A stretch of 37,746 bases of DNA from Crocinitomicaceae bacterium. GTDB taxonomy: Bacteria > Bacteroidota > Bacteroidia > Flavobacteriales_D > Sanyastnellaceae. This document shows, piece after piece, positions 26,241 through 35,081 of the stretch. The stretch covers positions 1-37,746 of the forward strand of contig PBIE01000053.1 in the NCBI GenBank assembly GCA_002720375.1. The letters run 5' to 3'. Both the position numbers and the translations under genes were made by a program. Numbering within the stretch: position 1 is the first letter of the stretch; the number at the start of each line of letters is the position of its first letter. The notes under the pieces are model-generated. The model did no database searches and was not told where the DNA came from. It saw only the letters and a program-made list of their open reading frames with translations.

Positions 26241-26342
26241 ATGAAGCGCTTTCGCATTCGCATCACAATCAAGAAGTTTGAACGCATCGAAATGAGCCGC
26301 GACCGCTACGGTTTCGACCTTTTCGAACACTGCCTGAATTGA
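26241..26342 (+). CDS. Possible 33-aa basic small protein
   Basis: A short frame (ATG at 26241, TGA ending 26342) in the 147-bp gap between two convergent genes. The product is strongly basic at its start (MKRFRIRITIKKFERIE) and ends FDLFEHCLN. Third codon positions are rich in C and G, as in neighbouring genes, which hints that it is coding. It ends two bases before the HMG-CoA lyase stop. No homology can be judged by eye. Confidence 0.3.
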   Translation: MKRFRIRITIKKFERIEMSRDRYGFDLFEHCLN

Positions 26343-26349
26343 ATTCAGG
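26333..26349. other. Palindrome spanning two convergent stop codons
   Basis: CCTGAATT-G-AATTCAGG is a perfect 8-bp inverted repeat with a single central base. It covers the stop of the small frame on the + strand and of the HMG-CoA lyase on the - strand. It could be a weak bidirectional terminator or a protein site; no T-run follows. Confidence 0.3.
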
Positions 26350-27217
26350 AGAATATTTCCCTTCGAATCTCTTGAGCACGCTCCAAAGCGTTCTCATCCC
26401 ATTTCTTCTCGGCCCCTCCCCAATCTAAAGGGGCCTTCATCATCACCTCGGTGGGCATATTTCCAACGAGATCATCCTTGGCCATTGGGCACCCGCCGTG
26501 TCCACCCAAGGCGCCATCAAACGATCGGCAGCCACCAAGCCAAGCCGCCTCCATCAATTCACTCGCGTGTTCAGGCCGACCGTGAAGGTGCGCCCCAATT
26601 TCCAAGTAGGGAAGCGCATTCGACACCATCGTGCACACGTCCTTCACCCGTTCCGGTGATGCTTGACCTACAGTGTCACTTAATGCAATTCGTCCAATGC
26701 CAAGTTCTTCATGAAGTCGACCGCACCAATCGCGCACCATCGCAGCACTCCAGTCATCGCCGTATGGATTGCCAAAGCCCATGCTCAGATAAACAACCAT
26801 GGATCTCCCATGCCTATCGACTGCGTTTTTAATCGCATCCAATCTCCTCCAGCCCTCTTCAATTCCCCCTCCAGTATTTCGCCTCTGGAATGTTTCGGAA
26901 ATGGAAAATGGAAAGCCTAAAATATCGGGCCGACCATGCGCCAAAGCATCCTCAGAACCACGGAAGTTGGCCACAATAGCCAAGACACGGGTGTCTGTCT
27001 CTGGCAAGGCGTCGAGTACCTGACCGGTGTCTGCCATCTGAGGAATCGCCTTGGGGGACACAAAACTGCCCGCATCTAAAGTGTCAAAGCCCACTGCCAT
27101 CAGTGCAGACAAGTAAGCCACCTTTCGGTCAGTGGGAATAAAGACATCTACCCCTTGCATGGCATCCCGCGGGCAGTCGGTCAAGTACCAGGAAAGGAGA
27201 GGTTCCGAGGGATTCAT
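26345..27217 (-). CDS. Hydroxymethylglutaryl-CoA lyase-like enzyme
   Basis: A 290-aa TIM-barrel lyase. The N-terminal DCPRDAMQG motif holds the catalytic Arg and metal-binding Asp (usually GPRDGLQ), followed by KVAYLSALMAVGFDTLDAGSFVSPKAIPQMADT. ALSDTVGQASP and the HxH metal ligands in GAHLHGRPEH are present. The signature GGHGGCPMA has the catalytic cysteine. The family cleaves HMG-CoA to acetyl-CoA and acetoacetate in leucine degradation or ketone metabolism. The first motif is divergent (TDCPRDAMQ), and no other leucine-degradation genes are nearby. The ATG at 27217 is preferred to the longer frame from 27256. Confidence 0.9.
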   Translation of the reverse strand: MNPSEPLLSWYLTDCPRDAMQGVDVFIPTDRKVAYLSALMAVGFDTLDAGSFVSPKAIPQMADTGQVLDALPETDTRVLAIVANFRGSEDALAHGRPDILGFPFSISETFQRRNTGGGIEEGWRRLDAIKNAVDRHGRSMVVYLSMGFGNPYGDDWSAAMVRDWCGRLHEELGIGRIALSDTVGQASPERVKDVCTMVSNALPYLEIGAHLHGRPEHASELMEAAWLGGCRSFDGALGGHGGCPMAKDDLVGNMPTEVMMKAPLDWGGAEKKWDENALERAQEIRREIFS

Positions 27218-27319
27218 GGCACAAAGATTGGACAAAACTGAAACCCCAAGACACATCCTCCCGTATTGATGGTCGGTTCCGATACCCGGGCCCTTGATTC
27301 ACAACGTCACGCATACAAT

Positions 27320-27574
27320 ATGGACCTCCGAACTTTCAACCGGCTCCCGCTCGACGAGAAGACCAACTACATGTGGGATCACGGAAACTGCATCTCACAG
27401 CGAATGGTCGAAAATCGCTACATCCTCTGCATTTTCGAAATCAACGGGTTTTACGTTGAGGCCATTTACAGCAAGCAGAACAATCGCGTGAATGCCATCC
27501 TGCCCATCATGGGCATGGACGCCTGGGAAGCGTATGTGGACCAAGTGATTCGCAAGGTGACCGAGATGAACTGA
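27320..27574 (+). CDS. Small conserved-type hypothetical protein (84 aa)
   Basis: An 84-aa cytosolic protein. It starts with a short helix (LRTFNRLPLDEKTNYMWDHG), then a beta-rich core (YILCIFEINGFYVEAIYSKQNNRV), then MGMDAWEAYVDQVIRKV as a C-terminal helix. Small proteins with this order of helix, beta hairpin with FYVEA, and final helix are familiar in Bacteroidota, but no function is known to me. An in-frame ATG at 27266 is less likely because it crowds the divergent HMG-CoA lyase start. Its last 68 bp overlap the ComEC gene on the other strand. Confidence 0.65.
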   Translation: MDLRTFNRLPLDEKTNYMWDHGNCISQRMVENRYILCIFEINGFYVEAIYSKQNNRVNAILPIMGMDAWEAYVDQVIRKVTEMN

Positions 27575-29288
27575 GCCAAATGCTTGCATGCGCTGGCGAT
27601 TTCGCCACCAAAGCGACTTCAGACCATGCCAACCTTCCCCCAATGCTCTCGATAACCGGAAGGGGAGGCCCCATGGAAACCCGCTCCAATAAGGTGCGGG
27701 TTTTCCATTTCAACTCCCCGCTGTTTCCGCAAGTTCTTGATCCGTAAACCGCAGCACCTGTGGATGAATGAACCACAATTTCCCCATCGGAAAAAGCATG
27801 AAAACGCGGCCTGACCCAGTCCATCCAACCAAGCCTCAGGACAAAGAAACAGGCCGCCAAGGCAAGACTCCTGTAACCTCGAAATCGCCAGCACAAGCCA
27901 AGCCCATAAAAGAAGGCAAGGCAAGTCCCCGCCAAGGTGAGAACACACCGATTCGGCACCAAATCCAAGGCGGGCAACAGCTGGTGACCCCACACCACCA
28001 ATTGCACTGCACCATCTGCCAAAAACAAGACCCAAGGAGAGAAAACGGCTGATATTGCTTCAGGCAAAACAATCAGCAGAACAACCAACAGGGACAAAAT
28101 GGGCACAATGGGTGTCATCAGCACATTGGCCGGCAAAAATCCCACAGGCAGCTGACCAAATGCCGGCCAAGCAACAGGCGCAGTAAACACCGTTGCGCAC
28201 AGCGGTATAGCGACCATTACGGACATATTGGAAGGTCGCTTTGTCCGCGTGTGAAACCACAGCAGGATGCCGAGGGTCGCCAGAAAACTAAGCCGTGCCC
28301 TCAAATCCCAGACCAAGTCAGGGTGTTTGGCGAGCATCACCATCCCTAAAATGGCCAATCCAACCATGCCGTCCGGCTTGCGTCCCAAAGCCAGCATGAC
28401 CGAGGCCAAAGTGGCCATTCCGGAAGCGCGAAGGGCAGAGGGAGAAGCACCGCACACAATGGCATAAGCCCAGACCAAAGGCAAGGACAGAAGCCCAGAC
28501 CATCTTCGGTTGACCCCTAAACTGCGCACCAGAGAAGAAAAGAAAAGAAGCACCAGTCCGACATGAAAACCAGACACCGCAGTGAGATGGGCCAACCCCA
28601 GACCAGAAAACGCCTTTCGCACCTCCCATGACATAGACGACTTGTCACCCATTGCAAGCCCCAGAAGAAGTCCCGCTCCTTGAGACACACTGCTGGACTG
28701 AGGCCAGATTCGGCTTCGAACGCGCTGTCGCACCTCGTCCATAGCCCCAAACAATTGGGCCTTGTAGCCTATCCACACGTCGGCTCTTAACGTCTTAATT
28801 GAAACCAAAACGCCATCCACCCCACGCGACTTTAGGTATTGAGCCTCATCAAAATCCCAAGGGTGCACTGGGGACAGAACAGCCCTGCGGCAGCAAAGAA
28901 CAAGGGCCCGCTGCCCTGGGACGACGCCTTGGGGGTCTTCAAGCAACCACCGTGCTCCCCGCTCATCCTCCACCAGTAGCCGGTTTAAATCACCGCGAGG
29001 CGAAAGCCTCCGAAGCCCCTTGAGCTCCACTGCGCTTCGTTCTCCAAAATCCAACAGCACAGCGCCGTCTTGCTCAATGCCATGGACAAGGCAGGCTGCG
29101 ACAAACAGTCCACAAAACGCAGCCCCAAGCGAAACCAAATACCCCCACCTGCATTTTAAAAGCAGGAATGCACCAACACATCCGAGACCAATCAGAGAGA
29201 TGAAGACCCATTGGCTATGCGCCCACTCACGCCCCAAGAGCATACCGAAAACCACACCGATAAACAAGGGAAACAAGAGAGAGTGCAA
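27507..29288 (-). CDS. comEC: ComEC/Rec2-family DNA uptake channel protein
   Basis: A 593-aa inner-membrane protein. The N-terminus has two or three helices and a small OB-like soluble domain (DUF4131 region, with HPWDFDEAQYLKSRGVDG near 145-160). The Competence domain then has GLLLGLAMGDKS, GLAHLTAVSGFHVGLV, the CGASPSALRASGM motif and about eight more helices. It is predicted to move single-stranded DNA into the cytosol during natural transformation. It lacks a metallo-beta-lactamase domain, as is common in this phylum, and is somewhat short. The start appears to be TTG at 29288, with no ATG upstream before the stop. The last 90 or so residues are unassigned, contain an inverted repeat (27673-27708), and overlap the convergent small gene. 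Confidence 0.9.
   Translation of the reverse strand: MHSLLFPLFIGVVFGMLLGREWAHSQWVFISLIGLGCVGAFLLLKCRWGYLVSLGAAFCGLFVAACLVHGIEQDGAVLLDFGERSAVELKGLRRLSPRGDLNRLLVEDERGARWLLEDPQGVVPGQRALVLCCRRAVLSPVHPWDFDEAQYLKSRGVDGVLVSIKTLRADVWIGYKAQLFGAMDEVRQRVRSRIWPQSSSVSQGAGLLLGLAMGDKSSMSWEVRKAFSGLGLAHLTAVSGFHVGLVLLFFSSLVRSLGVNRRWSGLLSLPLVWAYAIVCGASPSALRASGMATLASVMLALGRKPDGMVGLAILGMVMLAKHPDLVWDLRARLSFLATLGILLWFHTRTKRPSNMSVMVAIPLCATVFTAPVAWPAFGQLPVGFLPANVLMTPIVPILSLLVVLLIVLPEAISAVFSPWVLFLADGAVQLVVWGHQLLPALDLVPNRCVLTLAGTCLAFFYGLGLCWRFRGYRSLALAACFFVLRLGWMDWVRPRFHAFSDGEIVVHSSTGAAVYGSRTCGNSGELKWKTRTLLERVSMGPPLPVIESIGGRLAWSEVALVAKSPAHASIWLSSSRSPCESLGPHTLPRRPCP
27673..27708. other. Long inverted repeat in the 3' part of comEC
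   Basis: ATGGAAACCCGC (27673-27684) pairs with GCGGGTTTTCCAT (27696-27708) over 12 bp with one bulged T and an 11-nt loop. On the + strand it lies 98 bp after the stop of the 84-aa gene, with the right arm T-rich. It may terminate that transcript inside comEC. No clear T-tail is present, so this remains weak. Confidence 0.35.
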
Positions 29289-29372
29289 GGAGGCAATTAA
29301 GCAACGACTGCAACCAGCCTAAGCAAATAAGCGCCCGGTTGTTTGTCTCCGTCTAAGTCGGGCTTACAGCCG

Positions 29373-30464
29373 TCAAGCGAAGCGGTCAGTGTCGAGATCG
29401 GAGAACTTCTTTTTTCCCTGCAAGAAGAACGCCCAGACAATGCTTCCGCCATACCAACCCTTCGAATCTGCACCTGCAGCCAAGACTTTACAGGACACCA
29501 TTTCTTTCTGGCGCTTCCCCATCATCTTTTTCCTATTGCGCCTGAAGTCCGCGTGGGCATTAAGGATGGACTTGACAAACGCCAATTTCCCTTCGAGCAA
29601 AAAACGCAAGCCTGCTGCGCCGTCCAAAACCTGCCTAAACAAGATTCTCCAACGAATGCCCGGCCTGTGGTCGTTCTTCAACAGAAGGAACAGGTTGTTT
29701 CGAAAATTCAAAAAGGCCTTTTTTGGATTTTCCTGTTGCAACGTCCCACCGCCCAAGTGGTAAACGTGACATCTCGCAGTCGCACCAACCGTCAGCCCAC
29801 GATTTCTGAGACGCCAGCACAAGTCAATTTCTTCCATGTGGGCGAAGAAATCCTCGTCCAAGCCACCCACCAATCGCCAAGCATGTGTTTGAACAAGAAG
29901 GCATGCCCCCGACGCCCAAAACACAGTCCGGTCTGTATCATACTGACCGTGATCCAACTCATTTTGATCAAACAATCTGCCAGCACAGAACATAAAGCCA
30001 TGCCGATCCATGTAGCCGCCTGCAGCGCCTGCATATTCAAATTCCGCCCTGCGTTCCACCGACCGAATCTTCGGCTGGACTGCCGACCAACCGCTCTCAT
30101 TTGCAGCATTTACAAGTGCGTCCAACCAGCCGGGGGTAACCTCAACATCACTGTTGAGAAGCAATAGCCATTCGGCATCCCAATCGGAGAGCAGCGCGTC
30201 AAGCCCTCGATTGTATCCCCCTGCAAAACCGTGATTTACATCCAATTGCACAATGTGCACAGAGGGAAACACCGACCGCACCATATCAAGGCTACCGTCA
30301 TCTGACCCATTGTCAATCACAAACACACGATCCTCGCCTCGCGTATGGGCAACGACTGAGGGAAGGAAACGCTGCAAATGAACTAGACCGTTCCAGTTCA
30401 GAATTGCCACCGCAACCCGACAGAGGTGTGTTTCTGTTTGGCTTGAATGTTCGCTCCCCATCAT
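29373..30464 (-). CDS. Family 2 glycosyltransferase
   Basis: A 363-aa GT-A glycosyltransferase that transfers a sugar from an NDP donor. It has VAVAILNWNGLVHLQRFLPSV and VIDNGSDDGSLDMV for nucleotide binding, HGFAGGYNRGL, the DxD-equivalent NSDVEV (metal and donor), and the acceptor-side FWASGACLLV and DEDFFAHMEEIDLCWRLRNRG, which carries the catalytic ED(E)-type acid. The C-terminus is amphipathic and basic, suggesting membrane association. The architecture matches the rhamnosyltransferase-like branch, but donor and acceptor are unknown. The start overlaps the GWxTD gene stop (ATGA), and comEC follows after 84 bp. Confidence 0.92.
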   Translation of the reverse strand: MMGSEHSSQTETHLCRVAVAILNWNGLVHLQRFLPSVVAHTRGEDRVFVIDNGSDDGSLDMVRSVFPSVHIVQLDVNHGFAGGYNRGLDALLSDWDAEWLLLLNSDVEVTPGWLDALVNAANESGWSAVQPKIRSVERRAEFEYAGAAGGYMDRHGFMFCAGRLFDQNELDHGQYDTDRTVFWASGACLLVQTHAWRLVGGLDEDFFAHMEEIDLCWRLRNRGLTVGATARCHVYHLGGGTLQQENPKKAFLNFRNNLFLLLKNDHRPGIRWRILFRQVLDGAAGLRFLLEGKLAFVKSILNAHADFRRNRKKMMGKRQKEMVSCKVLAAGADSKGWYGGSIVWAFFLQGKKKFSDLDTDRFA

Positions 30465-31933
30465 CTGGGATTAAAGAACAAGTCCTCAGGTTCCTCCCGA
30501 CTATAAGTGTCACGACGGCCCAACTGATTGATTGAGGTCTCCGAAACGGAATGCCCCAGCTCCCGGGTGCGCAGAATATCGAGCCAATCTGCATTCCTCA
30601 ATTCCTGAGGGTGGTCACTGTGCAACAGTTCAAAGCACTCACCCACGACTTGCGGCGTGTAAAACAAAAACCGACGATTGTTGAACTGTCCCGCCTTGTG
30701 GTAATGCCATATTTCGTAAGGGTAGTACTGGGTTCCATTGTGCCGCTGAACAATAGTGTTTGGCCGGCCATAACGCAACAGAATCCAACCCATATCAGTC
30801 TCATGTCCATCTCGGCTTGGGCAGCTCCCATACTCAGCGTCTGCAATGGCCACCTCTCTCCGATACTCACGCCAAGCACCACCGGGATCTTCAGGGCTCC
30901 GGACTGTCCAAAATTGATCCAAGAATGCCTGCATGGGTTGCAGATCAGCGGCGCTAAGCGTGTACTCGATGGTTCGCCGCTCACCAGCGTCAGCAATGGG
31001 CAACAAGGACTCCAAGGCGGCGTAGAGGCTGTCCTTGCTTTGGTAAGCCAAAACAAAAGGGGAAAGGGTGCCAGCGGCAACCGCTGCATTTTGATCAGCT
31101 GTCCCCACCACTTCAACAAACAAGCTTCGGGCCATCAGCAACACTTGGGCTGGCGATTGAACTTCCAGCACCAATTCATATAAGCCAGAAGGGGGGACTG
31201 GAACAGACTCAAGCACTGGAAGCACAGCACCGCCCTTCTTTCGGATGTACCGGCGCGTGCTCTCAACCCAATCCCCACCCGGCTCCCTGAATCCAGCCAC
31301 AAGCAGAAAAGGACTCCCTTGACCAAACTCTTTTTCCGTGCCATAAAGCTCACAGTAAAACGGAATGAATTCCGCCTCTTCCGAGATGCGCTGGTCAACC
31401 AATGGCAGAATCTCCTTTCCAGAGCGCGTCAAGTTGGTTGGCGGGTCTTGAGCAGGAGCCACGGCCTGAACAAGAAACAAATCACTAATATCCAAAGGAG
31501 CGGGAACATCGATGTGAACCACGGCCTCATGATAGAGCAAAGTGGATTCAGGCAAAGACAAATCCTCCACCTCCAATTCAAGCACATGGGGACCAGGCTG
31601 GAGCGGAATGCGCGCAATGTCCACAAAATCTGACGCGTCAGGAATGTGTCCTGTTCGGGCAGTGGCCTTGGAAAACCCAGCGACTGCCCCGGTGCTGTCA
31701 TATGCGACAACAGTCCACTGGGCAGCAGCACGGACTAGACTGTCTCTGGACATCAGCCAGTGCATCCCATTGGCAATGAATTCCACTTGAACCTCCAGAT
31801 AAGGATTCCCTTCAGGAGACAGGAATTGACGCGTGGAAAGCCGCACACCAGGATTTGAATTCTGCGCAGACACAGTGGCTTGACCAAAGAAGAACAGCGA
31901 AATGCCGAAACACAAAACCCGGAGCCGAATCAT
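30461..31933 (-). CDS. GWxTD domain-containing secreted protein
   Basis: About 490 aa from the ATG at 31933, with a signal peptide ending ATVSAQ. An in-frame ATG at 31954 is an alternative. The N-terminal two-thirds is beta-rich, with no recognised enzyme. The C-terminal GWxTD-type region is marked by GHETDMGWILLRYGRPNTIVQR, then YPYEIWHYHKAG and NRRFLFYTP. The domain is common in Bacteroidota and its function is unknown. It is divergent from the T9SS PKD protein (40 bp) and translationally coupled to a glycosyltransferase, which may hint at a role in surface glycan handling, but that is inference. Confidence 0.83.
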   Translation of the reverse strand: MIRLRVLCFGISLFFFGQATVSAQNSNPGVRLSTRQFLSPEGNPYLEVQVEFIANGMHWLMSRDSLVRAAAQWTVVAYDSTGAVAGFSKATARTGHIPDASDFVDIARIPLQPGPHVLELEVEDLSLPESTLLYHEAVVHIDVPAPLDISDLFLVQAVAPAQDPPTNLTRSGKEILPLVDQRISEEAEFIPFYCELYGTEKEFGQGSPFLLVAGFREPGGDWVESTRRYIRKKGGAVLPVLESVPVPPSGLYELVLEVQSPAQVLLMARSLFVEVVGTADQNAAVAAGTLSPFVLAYQSKDSLYAALESLLPIADAGERRTIEYTLSAADLQPMQAFLDQFWTVRSPEDPGGAWREYRREVAIADAEYGSCPSRDGHETDMGWILLRYGRPNTIVQRHNGTQYYPYEIWHYHKAGQFNNRRFLFYTPQVVGECFELLHSDHPQELRNADWLDILRTRELGHSVSETSINQLGRRDTYSREEPEDLFFNPR

Positions 31934-31973
31934 CCGTACAAATAGCAAGGCCATTAAATTGTCCAACGGGAGC

Positions 31974-34235
31974 ATGATGAACCTGCAAGATACAAGTACC
32001 ACTCACGGCCCCAGATGGGCATTGACAACACTGCTCATAATGCTGTACTCGGGTGCCCAAGCCACCCATCTTGTCGGTGGAGAGATGTACTATGACCATC
32101 TCGGGGGAGACCAATACGAAGTTCACTTGATCATCTACCGGGACTGTGGTCCAACCAACACCAACGGAACCGGATTCGACCTTTCTGCCGCCATAGGCGT
32201 TTACCAAGAACAGAACTTGTATGCCTCGGGCACCATGGACTTGGACTTCAACGCAGTCACCAACATTGACCTCCTCAGCGGAAACCCCTGCGCCATTCTT
32301 CCACCGGGTGTCTGCATTGAACGCGCGGAGTATGTTTCGACCCTGACGCTGCCCCCCAGCGACCAAGCCTACACCATCGTCTACCAGCGGTGCTGTCGAA
32401 ATCCGCAGGTCATCAATCTTGAGGACGCGATGAACACGGGCTTTACGATGTATGCTGAAGTGCCGCCAGTCAACTCAGACCCTTTACTCGACACAGGGTC
32501 CAACTCATCAGCGAGATTTGTCGAATTGCCACAAGCATACGTCTGTCAAGCGCAACCGTTTTCCATCGACCACTTCGCAGTGGACCCGGATGGAGACAGC
32601 CTTCACTTTGCCATTGGCGATGTTTTTATTGGCGGAACATTCGCCGCCCCTTCACCCAATCCGCCAACAGGGCCTCCATTCAATAACGTCAGTTGGACCA
32701 ATGGGTATGGGCCCTATGCACCCTTGGGTCTGGACGATGAAAACTCACTGACCATCAATTCATCCAACGGAACCTTGACCGCAAACCCAACAACAGTGGG
32801 TAAATATGTCATCGGCATTATCGTGACCGAATTTCGCGAGGACGACAACGGGAATTGGGTTTCCTTGGGCACGGTGATTCGGGATTTCACAATCGATGTC
32901 GTCCCGTGCGAGCTCCTGTTGCCCAGCGTGGAGTGGCCGGAACCTTGTTCTGGTCTTGAACTGAACTTCAATATCGATGCCGACCAAGGTGCATTCTACT
33001 GGGATTTCGGAACAGGCACCACACAAGACACCAGTTCTGCACAAAACCCATCGCATGAATACACGGAACCCGGCATCTATACCGTTTCGCTCGTCTACGA
33101 TTTAGAAGGATGCGCTGACAGCCTTGCAGAAGATCTGGCAGTCTCGGAACCTTATTCTGCGGCCTTTTCCTTGGGGCCCGTTTCTTGTACTGTAGATGCT
33201 TGGACACAGCCCATAACCTTCACAGGCGATGATCCCGGAACAGGTTCCTTGTCTTGGACAGTGGATGGCACCGAAATAGGAAATGGTATTGTGCCGGGTA
33301 CATTCACCATGGACCCAGGAGAACACACCATTGCGAATAGCCTGACCAATGAATACGGTTGCATTTCGACAGAATCACTTTCGGTGACTTTACCCGAACT
33401 CCCCCAAGCCGCATTTGAAATGGCAGAACCCCCATGCAACGGCATGGAAATCGCCTTCAATAACATGTCCACTGGGGCCGACCAATTCGCATGGGTCTTC
33501 GATATCGATTCCCCTTGGACTGGAAATACAGAAGAAAGTGGACAAGCCAATCCCACTTGGGCCTATGAAGGGTTTTCGAACTATATCGCACAACTGATAG
33601 CGCAGCCAGGAGAAGCGTGCGCAGACACGCTGCTTCAGGAAGTCATCGTTTTGGCCCAGAACCCCCTTGTCATGGCCTTCGGTGCAATCGAACCCTTGGC
33701 CTGCTCATTGGAAACTGAGGTCGCGTTCTATTTCTACGGGGAATACGCCGACGATGTGACTTGGGACTTCGGCACGGCTGGCTCGGCCACTGGAGATACC
33801 GTAGTGCACGACTTTGGCGAGTCCGGACTCTTTCCGGTCACGTTGACCATCGAAAACGACACTTGCGCAACGGAGCTGACCACAGAATTCGAGGTCTATG
33901 TGCCCGAGCTTATCGCAGCAATCGAATTGGTCATTCCAAATGTGCTGACGCCAAACGCAGATGGCAAAAATGACCGTTTTCGAGTGGGCACACGCCGAGA
34001 GGATGGAAGCGTCAACCTCGCCAACGCATCCTCTTTTACACAATTCAGACTTCAGATATACAACCGTTGGGGTGTGCTCGTTCATGAGTCGGCAGGGCCT
34101 GGCGCATCGTGGGATGGAAGAATAGGAGGAGACCTGGCCGCAACCGGCACGTACTACTACATCCTCAATGCAGACCACAGCTGTTTAGACGAAGAGTTGA
34201 TTGAAATGGGCGAAGTCATCCTCATCACCAACTGA
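31974..34235 (+). CDS. Large exported PKD-repeat protein with T9SS type B sorting domain
   Basis: About 753 aa. A signal peptide ends near GAQA, followed by THLVGGEMYYD and IYRDCG, the usual start of a class of large Bacteroidota surface proteins. The middle has several PKD/Ig-like beta domains, with FYWDFGTGT...PSHEYTEPGIYTVSLV, FAWVFDIDS and VTWDFGTAGS. The last ~100 residues (from about 653) are the gliding motility-associated or type B C-terminal domain: NVLTPNADGKND, LQIYNRWGVLVHES, a WDG and a final TGTYYYIL strand. It should be exported by the type IX system and attached to, or released from, the surface. An earlier in-frame ATG at 31902 overlaps the divergent gene and is rejected. Adhesion or motility is plausible but not shown. 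Confidence 0.88.
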   Translation: MMNLQDTSTTHGPRWALTTLLIMLYSGAQATHLVGGEMYYDHLGGDQYEVHLIIYRDCGPTNTNGTGFDLSAAIGVYQEQNLYASGTMDLDFNAVTNIDLLSGNPCAILPPGVCIERAEYVSTLTLPPSDQAYTIVYQRCCRNPQVINLEDAMNTGFTMYAEVPPVNSDPLLDTGSNSSARFVELPQAYVCQAQPFSIDHFAVDPDGDSLHFAIGDVFIGGTFAAPSPNPPTGPPFNNVSWTNGYGPYAPLGLDDENSLTINSSNGTLTANPTTVGKYVIGIIVTEFREDDNGNWVSLGTVIRDFTIDVVPCELLLPSVEWPEPCSGLELNFNIDADQGAFYWDFGTGTTQDTSSAQNPSHEYTEPGIYTVSLVYDLEGCADSLAEDLAVSEPYSAAFSLGPVSCTVDAWTQPITFTGDDPGTGSLSWTVDGTEIGNGIVPGTFTMDPGEHTIANSLTNEYGCISTESLSVTLPELPQAAFEMAEPPCNGMEIAFNNMSTGADQFAWVFDIDSPWTGNTEESGQANPTWAYEGFSNYIAQLIAQPGEACADTLLQEVIVLAQNPLVMAFGAIEPLACSLETEVAFYFYGEYADDVTWDFGTAGSATGDTVVHDFGESGLFPVTLTIENDTCATELTTEFEVYVPELIAAIELVIPNVLTPNADGKNDRFRVGTRREDGSVNLANASSFTQFRLQIYNRWGVLVHESAGPGASWDGRIGGDLAATGTYYYILNADHSCLDEELIEMGEVILITN

Positions 34236-34253
34236 CCGCCCCATCTTTACCAC

Positions 34254-35081
34254 ATGAACGCCGCGTGGGATAGGGCATTTCCAGATTGCATCCACGATGT
34301 CGCTGGCCGAAGATTTCGAAGCCGAATGCGACTCGGCCTCTCAGCAGTCACCACACTTCCCTGGGCTCAGGATATCGGGAGCACTTCAAACCGAAAGGCC
34401 ATTGAGGAAGTCCTCGACAATACCAAAGCCGGACTGATTGTGCTGGACCTGCCTCCTGGTCACAGCCCTCTCTCAAACAAGGGAAACAACCACTGGACGA
34501 TAGAACGACACACCCGCCAACTGAAGCTGGAAAAGGGAGAGGACCCTGTAGACAAGTGGCCTGCCACCCGAAAAAAGCAACTGAATCGAGCGACCAGAGA
34601 AGGGATGACCGCGGAAGCCAGTCAGGATTTGGATCTCATCGTACAACTCCATCAAGCATCGAGAAAGCGCAAGGACATTCGGAGCAACCCCATTGCACTT
34701 CGAATGCTACTCAATCACCTGCTTGAAGAGCCAGACACTCGGGCATGGGTGGTCTGCGATGCCCAAGGAAAACCGATAGCCGGCGGCGTGTTCCATGGAG
34801 CAGAAGACGGCAGGTGCATCTATGGTTTCGGAGGGCAATTCCGCAGTAATGAAGCCGGAATAAGCAGTCGGGCTACTGTTTTACTGATTGCAACGGCCAT
34901 GCGGCATGCGGCCGACCAAGGGCGGCACACCTTCGACTTCGGTGGTAGCCAAGACAAAGGGGTAGACCGGTTCTACGCGGAATTCGGAGCCCCACGCATC
35001 TCCAAGCACCGGATTGTCCGGATTCACGGTCTCTGGAAACCCCTGCTCAAGTGGCATAGACCAGACCTTTTTCCATCTTAA
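34254..35081 (+). CDS. FemAB/GNAT-like acyltransferase-fold protein
   Basis: A 275-aa protein with the late GNAT signature of the FemAB/BioF2-like group: RAWVVCDAQGKPIAGGVFHG followed by IYGFGGQF, and FDFGGSQDKGVDRFYAEFGA near residues 230-250. The N-terminal part has LVLDLPPGHSP and an RKKQLNRATREGM helix, where the family usually has the first half-domain. Members transfer amino acids or acyl groups to cell-wall or lipid targets; the substrate here is unknown. It starts 18 bp after the PKD protein gene and may be co-transcribed. It abuts the adenosine deaminase gene tail-to-tail with no spacer. Confidence 0.75.
   Translation: MNAAWDRAFPDCIHDVAGRRFRSRMRLGLSAVTTLPWAQDIGSTSNRKAIEEVLDNTKAGLIVLDLPPGHSPLSNKGNNHWTIERHTRQLKLEKGEDPVDKWPATRKKQLNRATREGMTAEASQDLDLIVQLHQASRKRKDIRSNPIALRMLLNHLLEEPDTRAWVVCDAQGKPIAGGVFHGAEDGRCIYGFGGQFRSNEAGISSRATVLLIATAMRHAADQGRHTFDFGGSQDKGVDRFYAEFGAPRISKHRIVRIHGLWKPLLKWHRPDLFPS

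Noticed and set aside
29343-30167. 274-aa open frame on the + strand
   Set aside because: It is antisense to the family 2 glycosyltransferase gene, which has clear motifs; the + product resembles no family.
30551-31183. 210-aa open frame on the + strand
   Set aside because: It is antisense to the GWxTD gene, and its codon pattern mirrors the coding strand.
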